Of a stretch of 64,000 nt of DNA, positions 17,907 through 26,130 are shown one piece after another. The notes under the pieces were generated by a model. The model searched no databases and had not been told where the DNA came from. It saw only the letters and a program-made list of their open reading frames with translations. The position numbers and the translations under genes are program-made. Origin of the DNA: Mesobacillus jeotgali (GTDB lineage: Bacteria; Bacillota; Bacilli; Bacillales; Cytobacillaceae); the NCBI RefSeq assembly GCF_014856545.2, contig NZ_CP109811.1, positions 178,501 to 242,500 of the forward strand. Reading direction: 5' to 3'. Every line of letters starts with the position of its first letter. The first letter of the stretch is position 1.

Positions 17907-19112
17907 ATGGCGGCTATACAGGACCGAATAATTGAGCATCTCAGATTTCTAACAGAAGAAGTTGGCTGCAGGCCAGTTGGCTCAGATAAAAATAACGATG
18001 CAGCTGAATACATAGAGAATGTTTTTAAAAAGGCTGGAATGGAAATTGAAATCCAGGAGTTCGCTGTGCCGGACTGGGAGGCTGAAGAAGCTTATCTGCT
18101 CCTAAATGGAGAACGAATAGATGTCAGAAGCAACACGTTTTCAAGCCCCTGTGAGGTAGAAGCGGAGATTTTTTCGTTCTGCACAATTGAGGAGCTTGAA
18201 AGAGCATCGGATCTCGAAGGGAGTATCGCTTTTCTATATGGCGAGCTGTCGAAAGAAAATTATGTAGCCAAAGGGTTTACTATTTATAATCCTGAGCACC
18301 ATCAGAAAGTTATCCGCTTGCTGGAACAGAAAAACCCTGCTGCAGTCATCACTATTAGGCTGGAAAAGCAGAGTGATTCCCCAATTTTCAATGATTGGGA
18401 TTTTGCTCTCCCTTCAGTGACGATAAGGCCAGAAACGGGTTTGCGGGTTATGAATGGCTCTTGGGCGAAATTAGTGATAAAAAGTAAAAGGAATCCTGGC
18501 ACGACAAAAAATGTCATTGGCAGAGTGAAGGGATCACGTCGCGAAAGAATCATCCTTATTGCCCATTATGATTCTGTATTTCATACACCCGGTGCATTTG
18601 ATAATGCCTCGGGAGTTTCCCTGCTGCTTATGCTTGCTGAGGAAATAGCAAAACAAAAGTATTTGCCTGTATCGTTTGAGTTCATCGCCTTTAGTTCGGA
18701 GGAGTATCTTGGACTTGGTGATCAGGTTTATTTAAGGAAACAGGACGAAGGCTTTCAGAACGTTATTACAGTCATGAATTTTGATGGGATTGGCCAGAAA
18801 CTTGGGACCAATAATATCACATTAATGGCAGGATCTGCTGAACTTGAAAACCAGTTAAAGACTATCAAAGAAAGGTTTCCGGCAGTACACTGGACTAAAC
18901 CCTGGTATGAAAGTAACCACACCACCTTTGTTCTTCAGGGGGTGCCGAGCATCCCGTTCAGCTGTGCTGGAGTAGCAGATTTATTGCACACTCCTGATGA
19001 TCAGATGAGGTGGATCAGTTCCGAAAAAATGGATGAAGTTTATAGGCTGGCACACAGTGTTATGGACGTATTGCAGGATAAAAATGCTGATTGGACCAGG
19101 GGTTCACAGTAA
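17907..19112 (+). CDS. M28-family metallopeptidase (aminopeptidase-like)
   Basis: Predicted di-zinc exopeptidase of 401 residues without a signal peptide, so probably cytoplasmic. Zinc-binding residues can be placed: His and Asp in AHYDSVFHTPGAFDNASG, catalytic and bridging Glu in FSSEEYLGLGD, Asp in NFDGIG and a C-terminal His in LLHTPDD. A PA-like insert may occupy residues 60-180. SD GGGGAAG precedes the ATG. The natural substrate is unknown. Confidence 0.82.
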   Translation: MAAIQDRIIEHLRFLTEEVGCRPVGSDKNNDAAEYIENVFKKAGMEIEIQEFAVPDWEAEEAYLLLNGERIDVRSNTFSSPCEVEAEIFSFCTIEELERASDLEGSIAFLYGELSKENYVAKGFTIYNPEHHQKVIRLLEQKNPAAVITIRLEKQSDSPIFNDWDFALPSVTIRPETGLRVMNGSWAKLVIKSKRNPGTTKNVIGRVKGSRRERIILIAHYDSVFHTPGAFDNASGVSLLLMLAEEIAKQKYLPVSFEFIAFSSEEYLGLGDQVYLRKQDEGFQNVITVMNFDGIGQKLGTNNITLMAGSAELENQLKTIKERFPAVHWTKPWYESNHTTFVLQGVPSIPFSCAGVADLLHTPDDQMRWISSEKMDEVYRLAHSVMDVLQDKNADWTRGSQ

Positions 19113-19143
19113 AAAAGAGCTTGGATATATTCCAAGCTCTTTC
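19111..19143. terminator. Bidirectional terminator between convergent genes
   Basis: GAGCTTGGA and TCCAAGCTC pair around TATAT, with A-rich flank on the left and TTTCTG on the right, so it can end both the M28 gene and the leftward channel gene. Confidence 0.85.
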
Positions 19144-19149
19144 TGTATT

Positions 19150-20868
19150 TTATGGATTCAATGGGTTGTCGCCGTTATGCGGATCCATAGGGTTATTGTT
19201 TCTGTTCTGGTTCGGGTTGTTCAAGTTTGGCGGTGTGCCAGGGTTCGGATTGTTCAAATTTGGCGGTGTGCCAGGATTCTGGTTCAGATTGTTTAAGTTT
19301 GGCGGTGTAGCAGGATTCGGGTTGACCGGATTGTTCTTTTTCATTTTCTGCTGTTGGACCGCTGCCTGATCAATGCTGGTTTTTTCGATTTTCTCATCGA
19401 ACTTGGTCAGGTATTTTGAAGCGAAGTTTTTGCCGCCTAGTCCGAAAGCCAGTCCGAATGCGAGCGCCAATCCTCCAAGGGTAAGGATGAAGGCTGCGTT
19501 TACGATGGCAGGCGCGACTCCAAGCTGGTCAAGCGCCATGAAGACTGCAATGGTAATGATCGCATATTTTGCGACAGTTGCCAGCACGTTTGAAGAATCA
19601 CCCTGCAGGATGCTGCTTAGTACTTTCTTCGCAAGGCTGCCAAGCCATAGGCCGACTCCAAGGATGACAATCGCAGCAATGACATGCGGAAGGTACGCGA
19701 TTACACCACGTGCAAGGTCGACGAAGAAATCAAGCTTCACGACGTTCAATGCTTCTGCTACAAACAGAAGGACGACGATGACCTGGACGATATAGCCTAC
19801 AATGTCAGATAAGCTTAACGAGTTTGGACGGTTAGCTGCGCTGTTTAAGCCCATGCCTTTAAAATATGAGTCGAAGCCAATTCTTCTTAACAAATCAGCA
19901 GTGAATTTCTTCAGCCATTTTCCAAGCCATAAGCCAATCATGACAAGAATGATGGCAACGACGATATTCGGAATCATCGTCAAGATGTCATTCAGCATTG
20001 CGATCGCTGGTTCAGATATTCCTTCGACATCGAGACGCTCAAGGGCAGCGATGACGGTCGGAATCAAAATCAATACGAAAGCAATCGTGCCGATCACTCG
20101 TGAAAGGCTTGTGCCCTCGAATAAACGGGAAAGCCCGAAACGCTGGACTAATTTTTCAGTGCCAATGCTTTGTAAAAAGTTGGTCAGGATATCGCGGACG
20201 ATTTTAGCGACAAAGTAGCCGACTAAAAGAATCAGTGCTGCCGCGAATAGTTTAGGAATGAAGCCGAGGATTCCCTCAATCATGTTTTCGAATGGCTCTG
20301 AAACGCCATGCAGATTAAGGGCTGACAGTACTGCCGGCAATGCCATCAGTAGTACCAGATAGAATACAATATTCGCAACCGTGTCTACCACGTTTGTAGT
20401 CTGCTGGTTGTCCTCTGTAAGCTTGTACTTGCTTAATTTTTCATGGACACCAAGCGTCTTGCCGCCTTTCTGAATCAGGAATTTCAAGCCTGAAGCGATC
20501 AGCCAGGCAAATAGAAGGATCAATCCAGCTTTCAGGATGTTCGGAATTGCTGCGGCAATCGTTGAGAACATTCCGACGAGCGGCTCCGTCAATACATATA
20601 AGTCTAAGATATTCAGGAACATGATGAAGACAAATACTAGAATTAAAATATAGACAATCTTGCTGATGATTTTTTCAGCTGAATACTTCTTATTGTTTAC
20701 ATTTGAAAAAAGCTTGTTATCAAGGCTGGTTTTCTGAAGTCCCTTGTAAACTGCTTTTTCGATTAATTTTGCGACAAGCCATCCGACAAGTAGGACTGCC
20801 AGCGCAATCAGCACATTTGGCAGCTTGCCAAGAATGCTGTCCCAGCCATTGTAAAAATTATTGTTCAA
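19150..20868 (-). CDS. Mechanosensitive-channel-like membrane protein with repeated TM_helix units
   Basis: Integral membrane protein of about 572 residues built from repeated blocks of the conserved TM_helix family (CmpX/MscS-related), each a hydrophobic helix followed by a glycine-rich segment such as LLVGWLVAKLI or ILGVGLWLGSLAKKV. About ten membrane helices are visible. The last 60 residues form a hydrophilic tail of NPGTPPNLNN-type repeats rich in Asn and Pro, ending NPLNP. A TTG start at 20868 is preferred: AAGGAG stands 8 bases before it, whereas a GTG 9 bases upstream abuts the SD. A role in osmotic gating is inferred from the family. Confidence 0.8.
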   Translation of the reverse strand: MNNNFYNGWDSILGKLPNVLIALAVLLVGWLVAKLIEKAVYKGLQKTSLDNKLFSNVNNKKYSAEKIISKIVYILILVFVFIMFLNILDLYVLTEPLVGMFSTIAAAIPNILKAGLILLFAWLIASGLKFLIQKGGKTLGVHEKLSKYKLTEDNQQTTNVVDTVANIVFYLVLLMALPAVLSALNLHGVSEPFENMIEGILGFIPKLFAAALILLVGYFVAKIVRDILTNFLQSIGTEKLVQRFGLSRLFEGTSLSRVIGTIAFVLILIPTVIAALERLDVEGISEPAIAMLNDILTMIPNIVVAIILVMIGLWLGKWLKKFTADLLRRIGFDSYFKGMGLNSAANRPNSLSLSDIVGYIVQVIVVLLFVAEALNVVKLDFFVDLARGVIAYLPHVIAAIVILGVGLWLGSLAKKVLSSILQGDSSNVLATVAKYAIITIAVFMALDQLGVAPAIVNAAFILTLGGLALAFGLAFGLGGKNFASKYLTKFDEKIEKTSIDQAAVQQQKMKKNNPVNPNPATPPNLNNLNQNPGTPPNLNNPNPGTPPNLNNPNQNRNNNPMDPHNGDNPLNP

Positions 20869-21184
20869 ACTCCTCACTCCTTATTTAATTGGACTCCCAA
20901 GATAGGCTGCGAAATGCGTATTGATAAGAACGAGAACTGATACAGCCCTTAAACCCGATAAATAGTCCTTAGTTAGTTAGCAAGCTTACTTTAATCTACC
21001 CAATTGCTGCTGTTATAAACAAGCTGAGCACATTGGCTGATTAAAAGATAGGTCTACACAATATCGTAGATAAATAGAGGTTGGAGAGGAGTATATCAAA
21101 AATAGATGCTATCAATTTTTACTTTTGGTTTAGAAAGCAATAAAGTTTAAGAAAAGAGCCTTTATAAAAAGGCATGGAAAAAAA
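20869..21184. other. Intergenic region between divergent genes, nothing recognised
   Basis: About 315 bases of AT-rich sequence between the channel-like gene and the ECF sigma gene. No gene, repeat or clear regulatory structure was found apart from the promoter listed separately at its right edge. Confidence 0.5.
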
Positions 21185-21210
21185 TGAAACCTAAGCTTAA
21201 CTCATTCGTC
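21185..21210 (+). promoter_or_regulatory. ECF-type promoter of the sigma factor operon
   Basis: -35 TGAAAC (21185-21190), 16-base spacer, -10 CGTC (21207-21210), 34 bases before the GTG start of the ECF sigma gene. This fits the SigX/SigW class and suggests autoregulation or control by another ECF sigma factor. Confidence 0.7.
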
Positions 21211-21243
21211 TTAGCATTAAACTGAAGTTGGGGTGAGAAATGT

Positions 21244-21795
21244 GTGAAAAAGATTAGGGAAGAAGGTCTATTAGATAGAGATGCCTGGCTGGAGTTTATT
21301 ATGAATGAATACGGTGAACGGCTGACAAAGTTAGTTTATAACTATGTGAAGGACTGGAAGCTGGCGGAAGATATTGTCCAAGATGTATTCATAGCGTGCT
21401 ACAAAAATTATGACAAAGTTGATGAAGTGATCTCATTCAAATCATGGATTTATCGAATGGCTATTAATAAATCAAAGGATGTATTGAAGAGTTCGGCGTT
21501 TCGAAAAGTGGTGATGAATTCAAGCTTGTATTCTCTTTTTTCATCAAAGGAATTGTCGCCAGAAAAAGATTTTTTGAAGCGCAGTGAAGAAGAGTTTCTT
21601 TCTTTGTGTGTATTATCTTTGCCTGTTAAATACCGGGAAGTGGTTACGCTTTATTATTATGAAGAATGTTCGATTGAAGAAATCATAGGAATATTAGAAT
21701 TGAACCCCAATACGATAAAAACCAGATTGAGCAGAGGCAGAATGAAGCTGAAAAAAATGATGGAGAGGTGGGGATATAATGGAGAGCAAGCTTAA
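21244..21795 (+). CDS. ECF-family RNA polymerase sigma factor
   Basis: Sigma-70 ECF protein of 183 residues. Region 2 covers about residues 22-95 (KLAEDIVQDVFIACYKN and FKSWIYRMAINKSKDVLK); region 4 covers about 125-175 (LPVKYREVVTLYYYEECS through IKTRLSRGRMKLKK). GTG start chosen with GGGGTGAG 7 bases ahead; an ATG at 21240 is out of frame and stops at once. Its 3' end overlaps the next gene by 17 bases, typical of sigma/anti-sigma pairs. It resembles SigX/SigV/SigM relatives only in general, and no specific name is justified. Confidence 0.9.
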   Translation: MKKIREEGLLDRDAWLEFIMNEYGERLTKLVYNYVKDWKLAEDIVQDVFIACYKNYDKVDEVISFKSWIYRMAINKSKDVLKSSAFRKVVMNSSLYSLFSSKELSPEKDFLKRSEEEFLSLCVLSLPVKYREVVTLYYYEECSIEEIIGILELNPNTIKTRLSRGRMKLKKMMERWGYNGEQA

Positions 21796-22807
21796 GCAGC
21801 TGCGTAACGCGATGGACTCGACGACCCATAAAGGTGTTCACTTTACGGAGTTCCAAAAAATGAATATCCGAAGAGCCGTCCTTAAAGGTAAAATAGAGAA
21901 GCAAAACAGACCCAATAAACTAGTTATATTCGCCATTTCCACTTTTGCTGCTTTTTTATTAGCCTTCTTCATTTCGACTGAGCTTCTGGTCAAGCATGAC
22001 AATGAAAGGATAAATGGTGCTCCAACTGCTCATGGCCAGTGGGATATACGCCATGAATATAAGGAGAATCAAGATACTAAATTCAGCATACTTCCTGATC
22101 CAAAATTGAAAGCAGCAACGCCCTCTGGTTATATCTTTAGTTTCGAAGAACCTTTCTACACGTATAAAGGAAAAGACCTTTCTATTTCTGCCATTCATAA
22201 AGAAACAGGTAAAAGAATACAGGTTGCACCGGCTCAAGAAATAATAGAACCATCACCGGGATACCCAAGTTTGCAGCGTTTTTCGATTACATTCACAGTT
22301 CCTTACGATGGCTTGTGGAAGTATGAGGTGTATCTGGATGGCAAAGCCTATGGCGATGTAGTTGTCAGGGTGGCTGAAAAATCAGAAGACGCCCCTATTA
22401 CTCTACCCGAAGATATACCAGATTTTGTTCAAATAAGTGAATTTGAAAATATTGATTGGTCGCGAAAAGCAGTGGAGTTCGGTGACAGGGGCATTCTCGG
22501 GAATGAAAATAAGTCAGGGGTTATAGGTGCTGACATGCCAAGTCTAAATGGTCAAAAGTGGATGTGGCATCTATGGGGTGTAACGGATGTGGACTTGACA
22601 ATAGTAGGGTTTCATAGGGAATCCAAAACAGTCCACAAAATCTTAACGAATGGAATGGGTTGGACAATTCGTGCTTATGGTCCAAATAACGGGGCAGATG
22701 CGCATACACCCTCATCAGTTAAAATTCCTTTAAAAGGAGAATGGGCAATTATGCTTTATGTTGATGGGAAATTATTTGATCAATTAATTTACGATATAAA
22801 TGAGTGA
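21779..22807 (+). CDS. Single-pass membrane protein, probable anti-sigma factor (DUF4871-like)
   Basis: 342 residues, translationally coupled to the ECF sigma gene. Residues 1-45 are basic and cytoplasmic, one membrane helix covers about 47-68, and the rest is an outside domain that looks like two immunoglobulin-like beta modules (around 90-200 and 220-340, with tryptophan-rich GQKWMWHLWGVT). The outer part resembles DUF4871. No zinc anti-sigma motif is present. The anti-sigma role is inferred from the overlap with the sigma gene and the topology. A strong terminator follows at 22871-22911. Confidence 0.7.
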   Translation: MESKLKQLRNAMDSTTHKGVHFTEFQKMNIRRAVLKGKIEKQNRPNKLVIFAISTFAAFLLAFFISTELLVKHDNERINGAPTAHGQWDIRHEYKENQDTKFSILPDPKLKAATPSGYIFSFEEPFYTYKGKDLSISAIHKETGKRIQVAPAQEIIEPSPGYPSLQRFSITFTVPYDGLWKYEVYLDGKAYGDVVVRVAEKSEDAPITLPEDIPDFVQISEFENIDWSRKAVEFGDRGILGNENKSGVIGADMPSLNGQKWMWHLWGVTDVDLTIVGFHRESKTVHKILTNGMGWTIRAYGPNNGADAHTPSSVKIPLKGEWAIMLYVDGKLFDQLIYDINE

Positions 22808-22870
22808 CACTTTATAATCAGTTCTTCACAAAGGTAATATTTTGTCAGATTTTTATAGCCACTAGTAAAA

Positions 22871-22911
22871 AAGATGCTTGAAGCCGACAATAGGCTTCAA
22901 GCATCTTTTTG
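22871..22911. terminator. Bidirectional terminator
   Basis: GATGCTTGAAGCC and GGCTTCAAGCATC form a 13-bp stem around GACAATA, with A-run on the left and T-run on the right. It separates the convergent ECF operon and dedA-like gene. Confidence 0.95.
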
Positions 22912-22916
22912 TGAGT

Positions 22917-23495
22917 TTATGCTTTTTTCGATCTTTTCAAGTATGCGTAAATTAAATACCCAGCAATTACGACGACTCCGAGGACGATTGTCAGCATCGC
23001 GAAGTTATCCTCGATGAATGGCATGGCTTTGTCGCCTAGTGCGACGATGATCGCTGCTTCAAGGAAGAAACGAAGGCCGCGGCCGATGATCGACCAGATA
23101 ATGAGCGTCGGAATCCTTACATTCGTGATCCCTGAAAAAATCGTGAAGACCTTATATGGAATAGGAGTGAAACCGGCAATCAGAATAGCCATTGCACCGT
23201 ATTTTTCAAAATAGCGTTCGACCAGGACAATTTTCTCTTCTTTTATAAAATAACGCAGAATTGGACGGCCGACTCTTTTACCGATGTACCAGCCAAGCAG
23301 GGCACCGAGTACAGAGCCTGCTGTTGTGATGAAGGCATACCAGAGAGCCTTGTCAGGATTGGCAATACCCATAGGGATCATCAATACATCGGGTGGAATC
23401 GGGAAAAAGGAAGATTCCAGGAAAGACACGAAGAATAATCCCCATGAACCAAATTCAAGCAGCCAATCTTCAATCGCGTGGATCCATTCAGACAT
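22917..23495 (-). CDS. DedA-family membrane protein
   Basis: 192-residue membrane protein of the DedA/VTT family, which includes flippases for undecaprenyl phosphate and phosphatidylethanolamine. Several helices are visible, with the family motifs F-x3-E (FLESSFFPIPPDVLM) near the N-terminus and GYxxG-type segment (LGWYIGKRVGR), then AGFTPIPYKVF (the G-x-x-R/P-x-P motif). ATG at 23495 has AAAGGAG 11 bases upstream; a longer frame to 23621 has no SD and adds non-family sequence. Confidence 0.88.
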   Translation of the reverse strand: MSEWIHAIEDWLLEFGSWGLFFVSFLESSFFPIPPDVLMIPMGIANPDKALWYAFITTAGSVLGALLGWYIGKRVGRPILRYFIKEEKIVLVERYFEKYGAMAILIAGFTPIPYKVFTIFSGITNVRIPTLIIWSIIGRGLRFFLEAAIIVALGDKAMPFIEDNFAMLTIVLGVVVIAGYLIYAYLKRSKKA

Positions 23496-23725
23496 GAAAC
23501 AGTTTCTCCTTTGAGTTGTTATAGTGAAGTCTTGAAAAATAAACCTAGTTAGAAGTATACCATTTTTACTTCTTCCAGAGCCAACTATTTCAGCAATGGG
23601 AGAGCTTAACTGCGATTTCATGCTTCTCCTATCGCATCTATAAGTAAAAGAATGCCACCCATTCTTTATTTGTAGGTTAAAAGTGGTAATCTATAAAAGA
23701 ACAGTATTAGAAAAGGGAGTTGTCT

Positions 23726-24592
23726 ATGGAATACATACTTTATCTACTGCTGGGCGGCCTGATCAGTGTCCTCTCTGGTTTTTTCGGAGTGGGAGGCGGC
23801 TTTATCCTGACGCCCATTTTACTTTTGATAGGCTTTTCGCCGCTTGAGGCAATCACAACGAGTTTGTTTTTTACTGTGGGTACATCCATTTCGGGAATTA
23901 CAGCCCATATCCGCCTGAAGAATATCCTCTGGAAAGAGGGGTTGATTATGGGATTGAGCGGAATTGTTGCGACGCAGCTGGCAAGGCCACTGGTGTATGC
24001 CCTTGAAGCGAGGGGCTGGGATGAAATCGTCATTCCGTTCCTTTATATTGTGCTGCTTGCTTATTTTGCGGTAAAAATGATCCGCCAGGGAAGAAAGAAA
24101 GACGAGGAGATCCCTGCACCTGCCAATTTTTCGCTGCCAAAGCTGTTGGCCGTTGGCTTCCTCGGCGGCTTCGTCTCGGCAACGCTTGGTGTGGGCGGCG
24201 GTTTTATCATCGTTCCGCTGATCATTACATCGCTTGGCTTCGATCCGAAAAAGGCAGTTGGAACGAGTTTATTTGCGGTTTTGCTCATCGTTTCAGTTGG
24301 TTTCATTTCTTATGCGGTCAATACGGAGATCGATTACTTAATTGGCCTGATGCTGATTGCTGGCACCCTGGTCGGCTCCCAGTTCGGCGCAAGAATGACT
24401 GGTTATTTTGAAAACAGGGAAATGAACGCGATGCTTGGCCTGCTTTATCTTACAACTCTGGCAGGGGCTTTACTGAAGTTATTTGATTTAAATAAAATTG
24501 GGCTTTTGATCATGGGGCTGTTCATAGCATTTTTCTTTGCACGTTCGATAGTAAAGATAACGAAAGCAAAACAGACGAATAAGTCCGATTAA
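23726..24592 (+). CDS. TSUP (TauE/SafE) family permease
   Basis: Integral membrane protein of 288 residues with about eight helices in two homologous halves, each starting with the glycine-rich signature FFGVGGGFILTPILL and LGVGGGFIIVPLI. Members export sulfite, sulfoacetate or other organosulfur anions; the substrate is not evident. ATG at 23726 is taken because AGGGAG lies 6 bases before it. It stands alone and is transcribed divergently from the DedA gene. Confidence 0.88.
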   Translation: MEYILYLLLGGLISVLSGFFGVGGGFILTPILLLIGFSPLEAITTSLFFTVGTSISGITAHIRLKNILWKEGLIMGLSGIVATQLARPLVYALEARGWDEIVIPFLYIVLLAYFAVKMIRQGRKKDEEIPAPANFSLPKLLAVGFLGGFVSATLGVGGGFIIVPLIITSLGFDPKKAVGTSLFAVLLIVSVGFISYAVNTEIDYLIGLMLIAGTLVGSQFGARMTGYFENREMNAMLGLLYLTTLAGALLKLFDLNKIGLLIMGLFIAFFFARSIVKITKAKQTNKSD

Positions 24593-24651
24593 AATGTCTC
24601 CCAAACACCTTCCTGTAATGGTAAAATTATACATAGTCAGGAGGGATGCTG

Positions 24652-25152
24652 TTGAATAAATGGTTTCTGGTATTCTTGCTATTGACCTCAGTTTTATGGG
24701 GCTGTGAGAAAAGCGAAGCGGGATACACTGACCGGGGTGACCACCTCCCGGAAAAGTTGAACACAGCGATATCGAACTTCGTTATCGATGAATATGCAGA
24801 TATATACGACGATAAAGACCAACTCTTCGAAGTGCATAAGGTTTATGGCACCCACGAAGAAAATGGGAAAATGACCGTATATCTGTACTCTTATATGGTC
24901 GGGATGAAAAAAGGGTCGGAACCATCTGGCCATATTGTTCCTGCGGTCATAAAACTTAAGAAAGAAGCTGAGGGTTATACATTTATCAGCTATAAAGAAC
25001 CAGAAGATGGAACAAGAAATCAGTCGTCTCTGGAAAAATTATTTCCTGACAGGTACCTGGAATCAGTGCGGGCGGATACCGGAAACCTAGATGAGTTAAT
25101 GGAGGAAATGGAAAAGAAAGTGGAGCAATGGGTAAACGAGGATCAGAACTAG
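24652..25152 (+). CDS. Predicted lipoprotein, unknown function
   Basis: 166-residue exported protein. The signal peptide (MNKWFLVFLLLTSVLWGC) ends in a lipobox-like LWGC, so the cysteine is probably lipidated. The mature part is acidic, with no recognised domain; it contains the segments YDDKDQLFEVHKVYG and MTVYLYSYMVG. The TTG at 24652 is chosen because AGGAGG is 7 bases before it, while the ATG at 24646 lies 1 base from the SD. Confidence 0.7.
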   Translation: MNKWFLVFLLLTSVLWGCEKSEAGYTDRGDHLPEKLNTAISNFVIDEYADIYDDKDQLFEVHKVYGTHEENGKMTVYLYSYMVGMKKGSEPSGHIVPAVIKLKKEAEGYTFISYKEPEDGTRNQSSLEKLFPDRYLESVRADTGNLDELMEEMEKKVEQWVNEDQN

Positions 25153-25178
25153 AAAAGGAGCAGATCTGCTCCTTTATT
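25153..25178. terminator. Palindromic bidirectional terminator
   Basis: AAAGGAGCAGATCTGCTCCTTT is nearly a perfect palindrome with T-rich sequence on each outgoing strand; it lies between convergent genes. Confidence 0.85.
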
Positions 25179-25180
25179 CC

Positions 25181-26038
25181 TTACGCTTCGGATGTAAAAG
25201 GATGCTTCACAAACCGCGGAAACTCCAGTCCGTTTTTCTTTTTTACAAACAATGCTCCATCTCTCTTAAAAGGAATGCGCTGATATTGGAGATCACTGTC
25301 ATCGGGTGTGAAGTGGAATTGAATAGTATCTGTGTCTCCGAAGGTCGCCATAATGTCTTTGATGTCTACCGGCGCACTGCTGATGAAATCATACAGTTGT
25401 ACCATCCCGTTTTCCTTCGTGAAAATAACAATAGCGTCTTTTTCTGCATGATAGTAAAGGTGGTCAGGAAAAACATTCAGAATATGATACATCGTAATGC
25501 CAGCGGAATTGGCAGTCGAAAAAGCTTGGGAAACCGGCACTCTTCCGTAAACCGCTTTTTCGATAAGCTCTAGGTCACGTGCCAGTTCGAGTTTCCTCAA
25601 AACAAATTGGCTCTGCCCAGCAGAAACCTTTGTCGAATACAGATACTCTTCAGCTTCTTTAAACCCGAATCTCGGATAAAAATCAAGCACACTGTCATTG
25701 GCGAACAGGTAGATAAAATCATATTTTCCCTCGTACACATCCAAAACATGATTCATCAGGCTTGCTGACAACCCTTTGTTCCGATATTCAGGGTGGGTCA
25801 TGACGGTGCCAATCTGCAGGGCTTTATAGCTTTTTCCTTCGATGATAAAATCGAGATCGTTGACCGATACATTGGCCACGATCCGGTCGCCTTCGGCATA
25901 GGAAAACGGGATGTATCGATCTCCCCAATAGCCCTTTTCATGCCAGCTCGTAAAATCAAGGCCGAAAATGTCAGCAGCCAGCTGGATAAAACTTTTCCTC
26001 AAAACCTCATCCTCACGGTAATGGCTTACTAGCTTCAT
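25181..26038 (-). CDS. GNAT-family N-acetyltransferase
   Basis: 285-residue acetyl-CoA-dependent acyltransferase. The N-terminal GNAT domain (about residues 1-140) has the acetyl-CoA loop region YRNKGLSASLMNHVL and the following FIYLFANDSVLDFYPRFGF. A second domain follows (about 150-285) that may be a degenerate GNAT or sterol-carrier-like fold, as in Eis-type proteins. The substrate is unknown. GGAG stands 9 bases before the ATG. It lies 81 bases downstream of the rodA-like gene with no terminator between, and that gap is made of 42-bp repeats. Confidence 0.82.
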   Translation of the reverse strand: MKLVSHYREDEVLRKSFIQLAADIFGLDFTSWHEKGYWGDRYIPFSYAEGDRIVANVSVNDLDFIIEGKSYKALQIGTVMTHPEYRNKGLSASLMNHVLDVYEGKYDFIYLFANDSVLDFYPRFGFKEAEEYLYSTKVSAGQSQFVLRKLELARDLELIEKAVYGRVPVSQAFSTANSAGITMYHILNVFPDHLYYHAEKDAIVIFTKENGMVQLYDFISSAPVDIKDIMATFGDTDTIQFHFTPDDSDLQYQRIPFKRDGALFVKKKNGLEFPRFVKHPFTSEA

Positions 26039-26130
26039 ATATCAAAACTCCATTCACTTGTTAAGGGCTACTAACTTCATATATCAAAACACCATTCCCC
26101 GATAAGGGCTGACTAGTATCAGATATCAAA
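26033..26130. repeat. 42-bp tandem repeat across a gene boundary
   Basis: Two full copies and a partial third with aligned ATATCAAA cores at 26039, 26081 and 26123. Read leftward, each copy carries GGAG/GGTG-TTTTGATATATGAAG or a variant: copy 1 provides the real SD and start of the GNAT gene, copy 2 a second SD-like site and ATG, and copy 3 encodes the last residues and stop of the RodA-like protein. Confidence 0.8.
26054..26080 (-). CDS. Possible 8-residue leader peptide MKLVALNK
   Basis: The middle 42-bp repeat contains ATGAAGTTAGTA in the same context as the true GNAT start (which begins MKLVS), runs eight codons and stops 15 bases before the GNAT ATG. Translation is unproven and its SD (GGTG) is weaker than the gene's own. 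Confidence 0.35.
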   Translation of the reverse strand: MKLVALNK

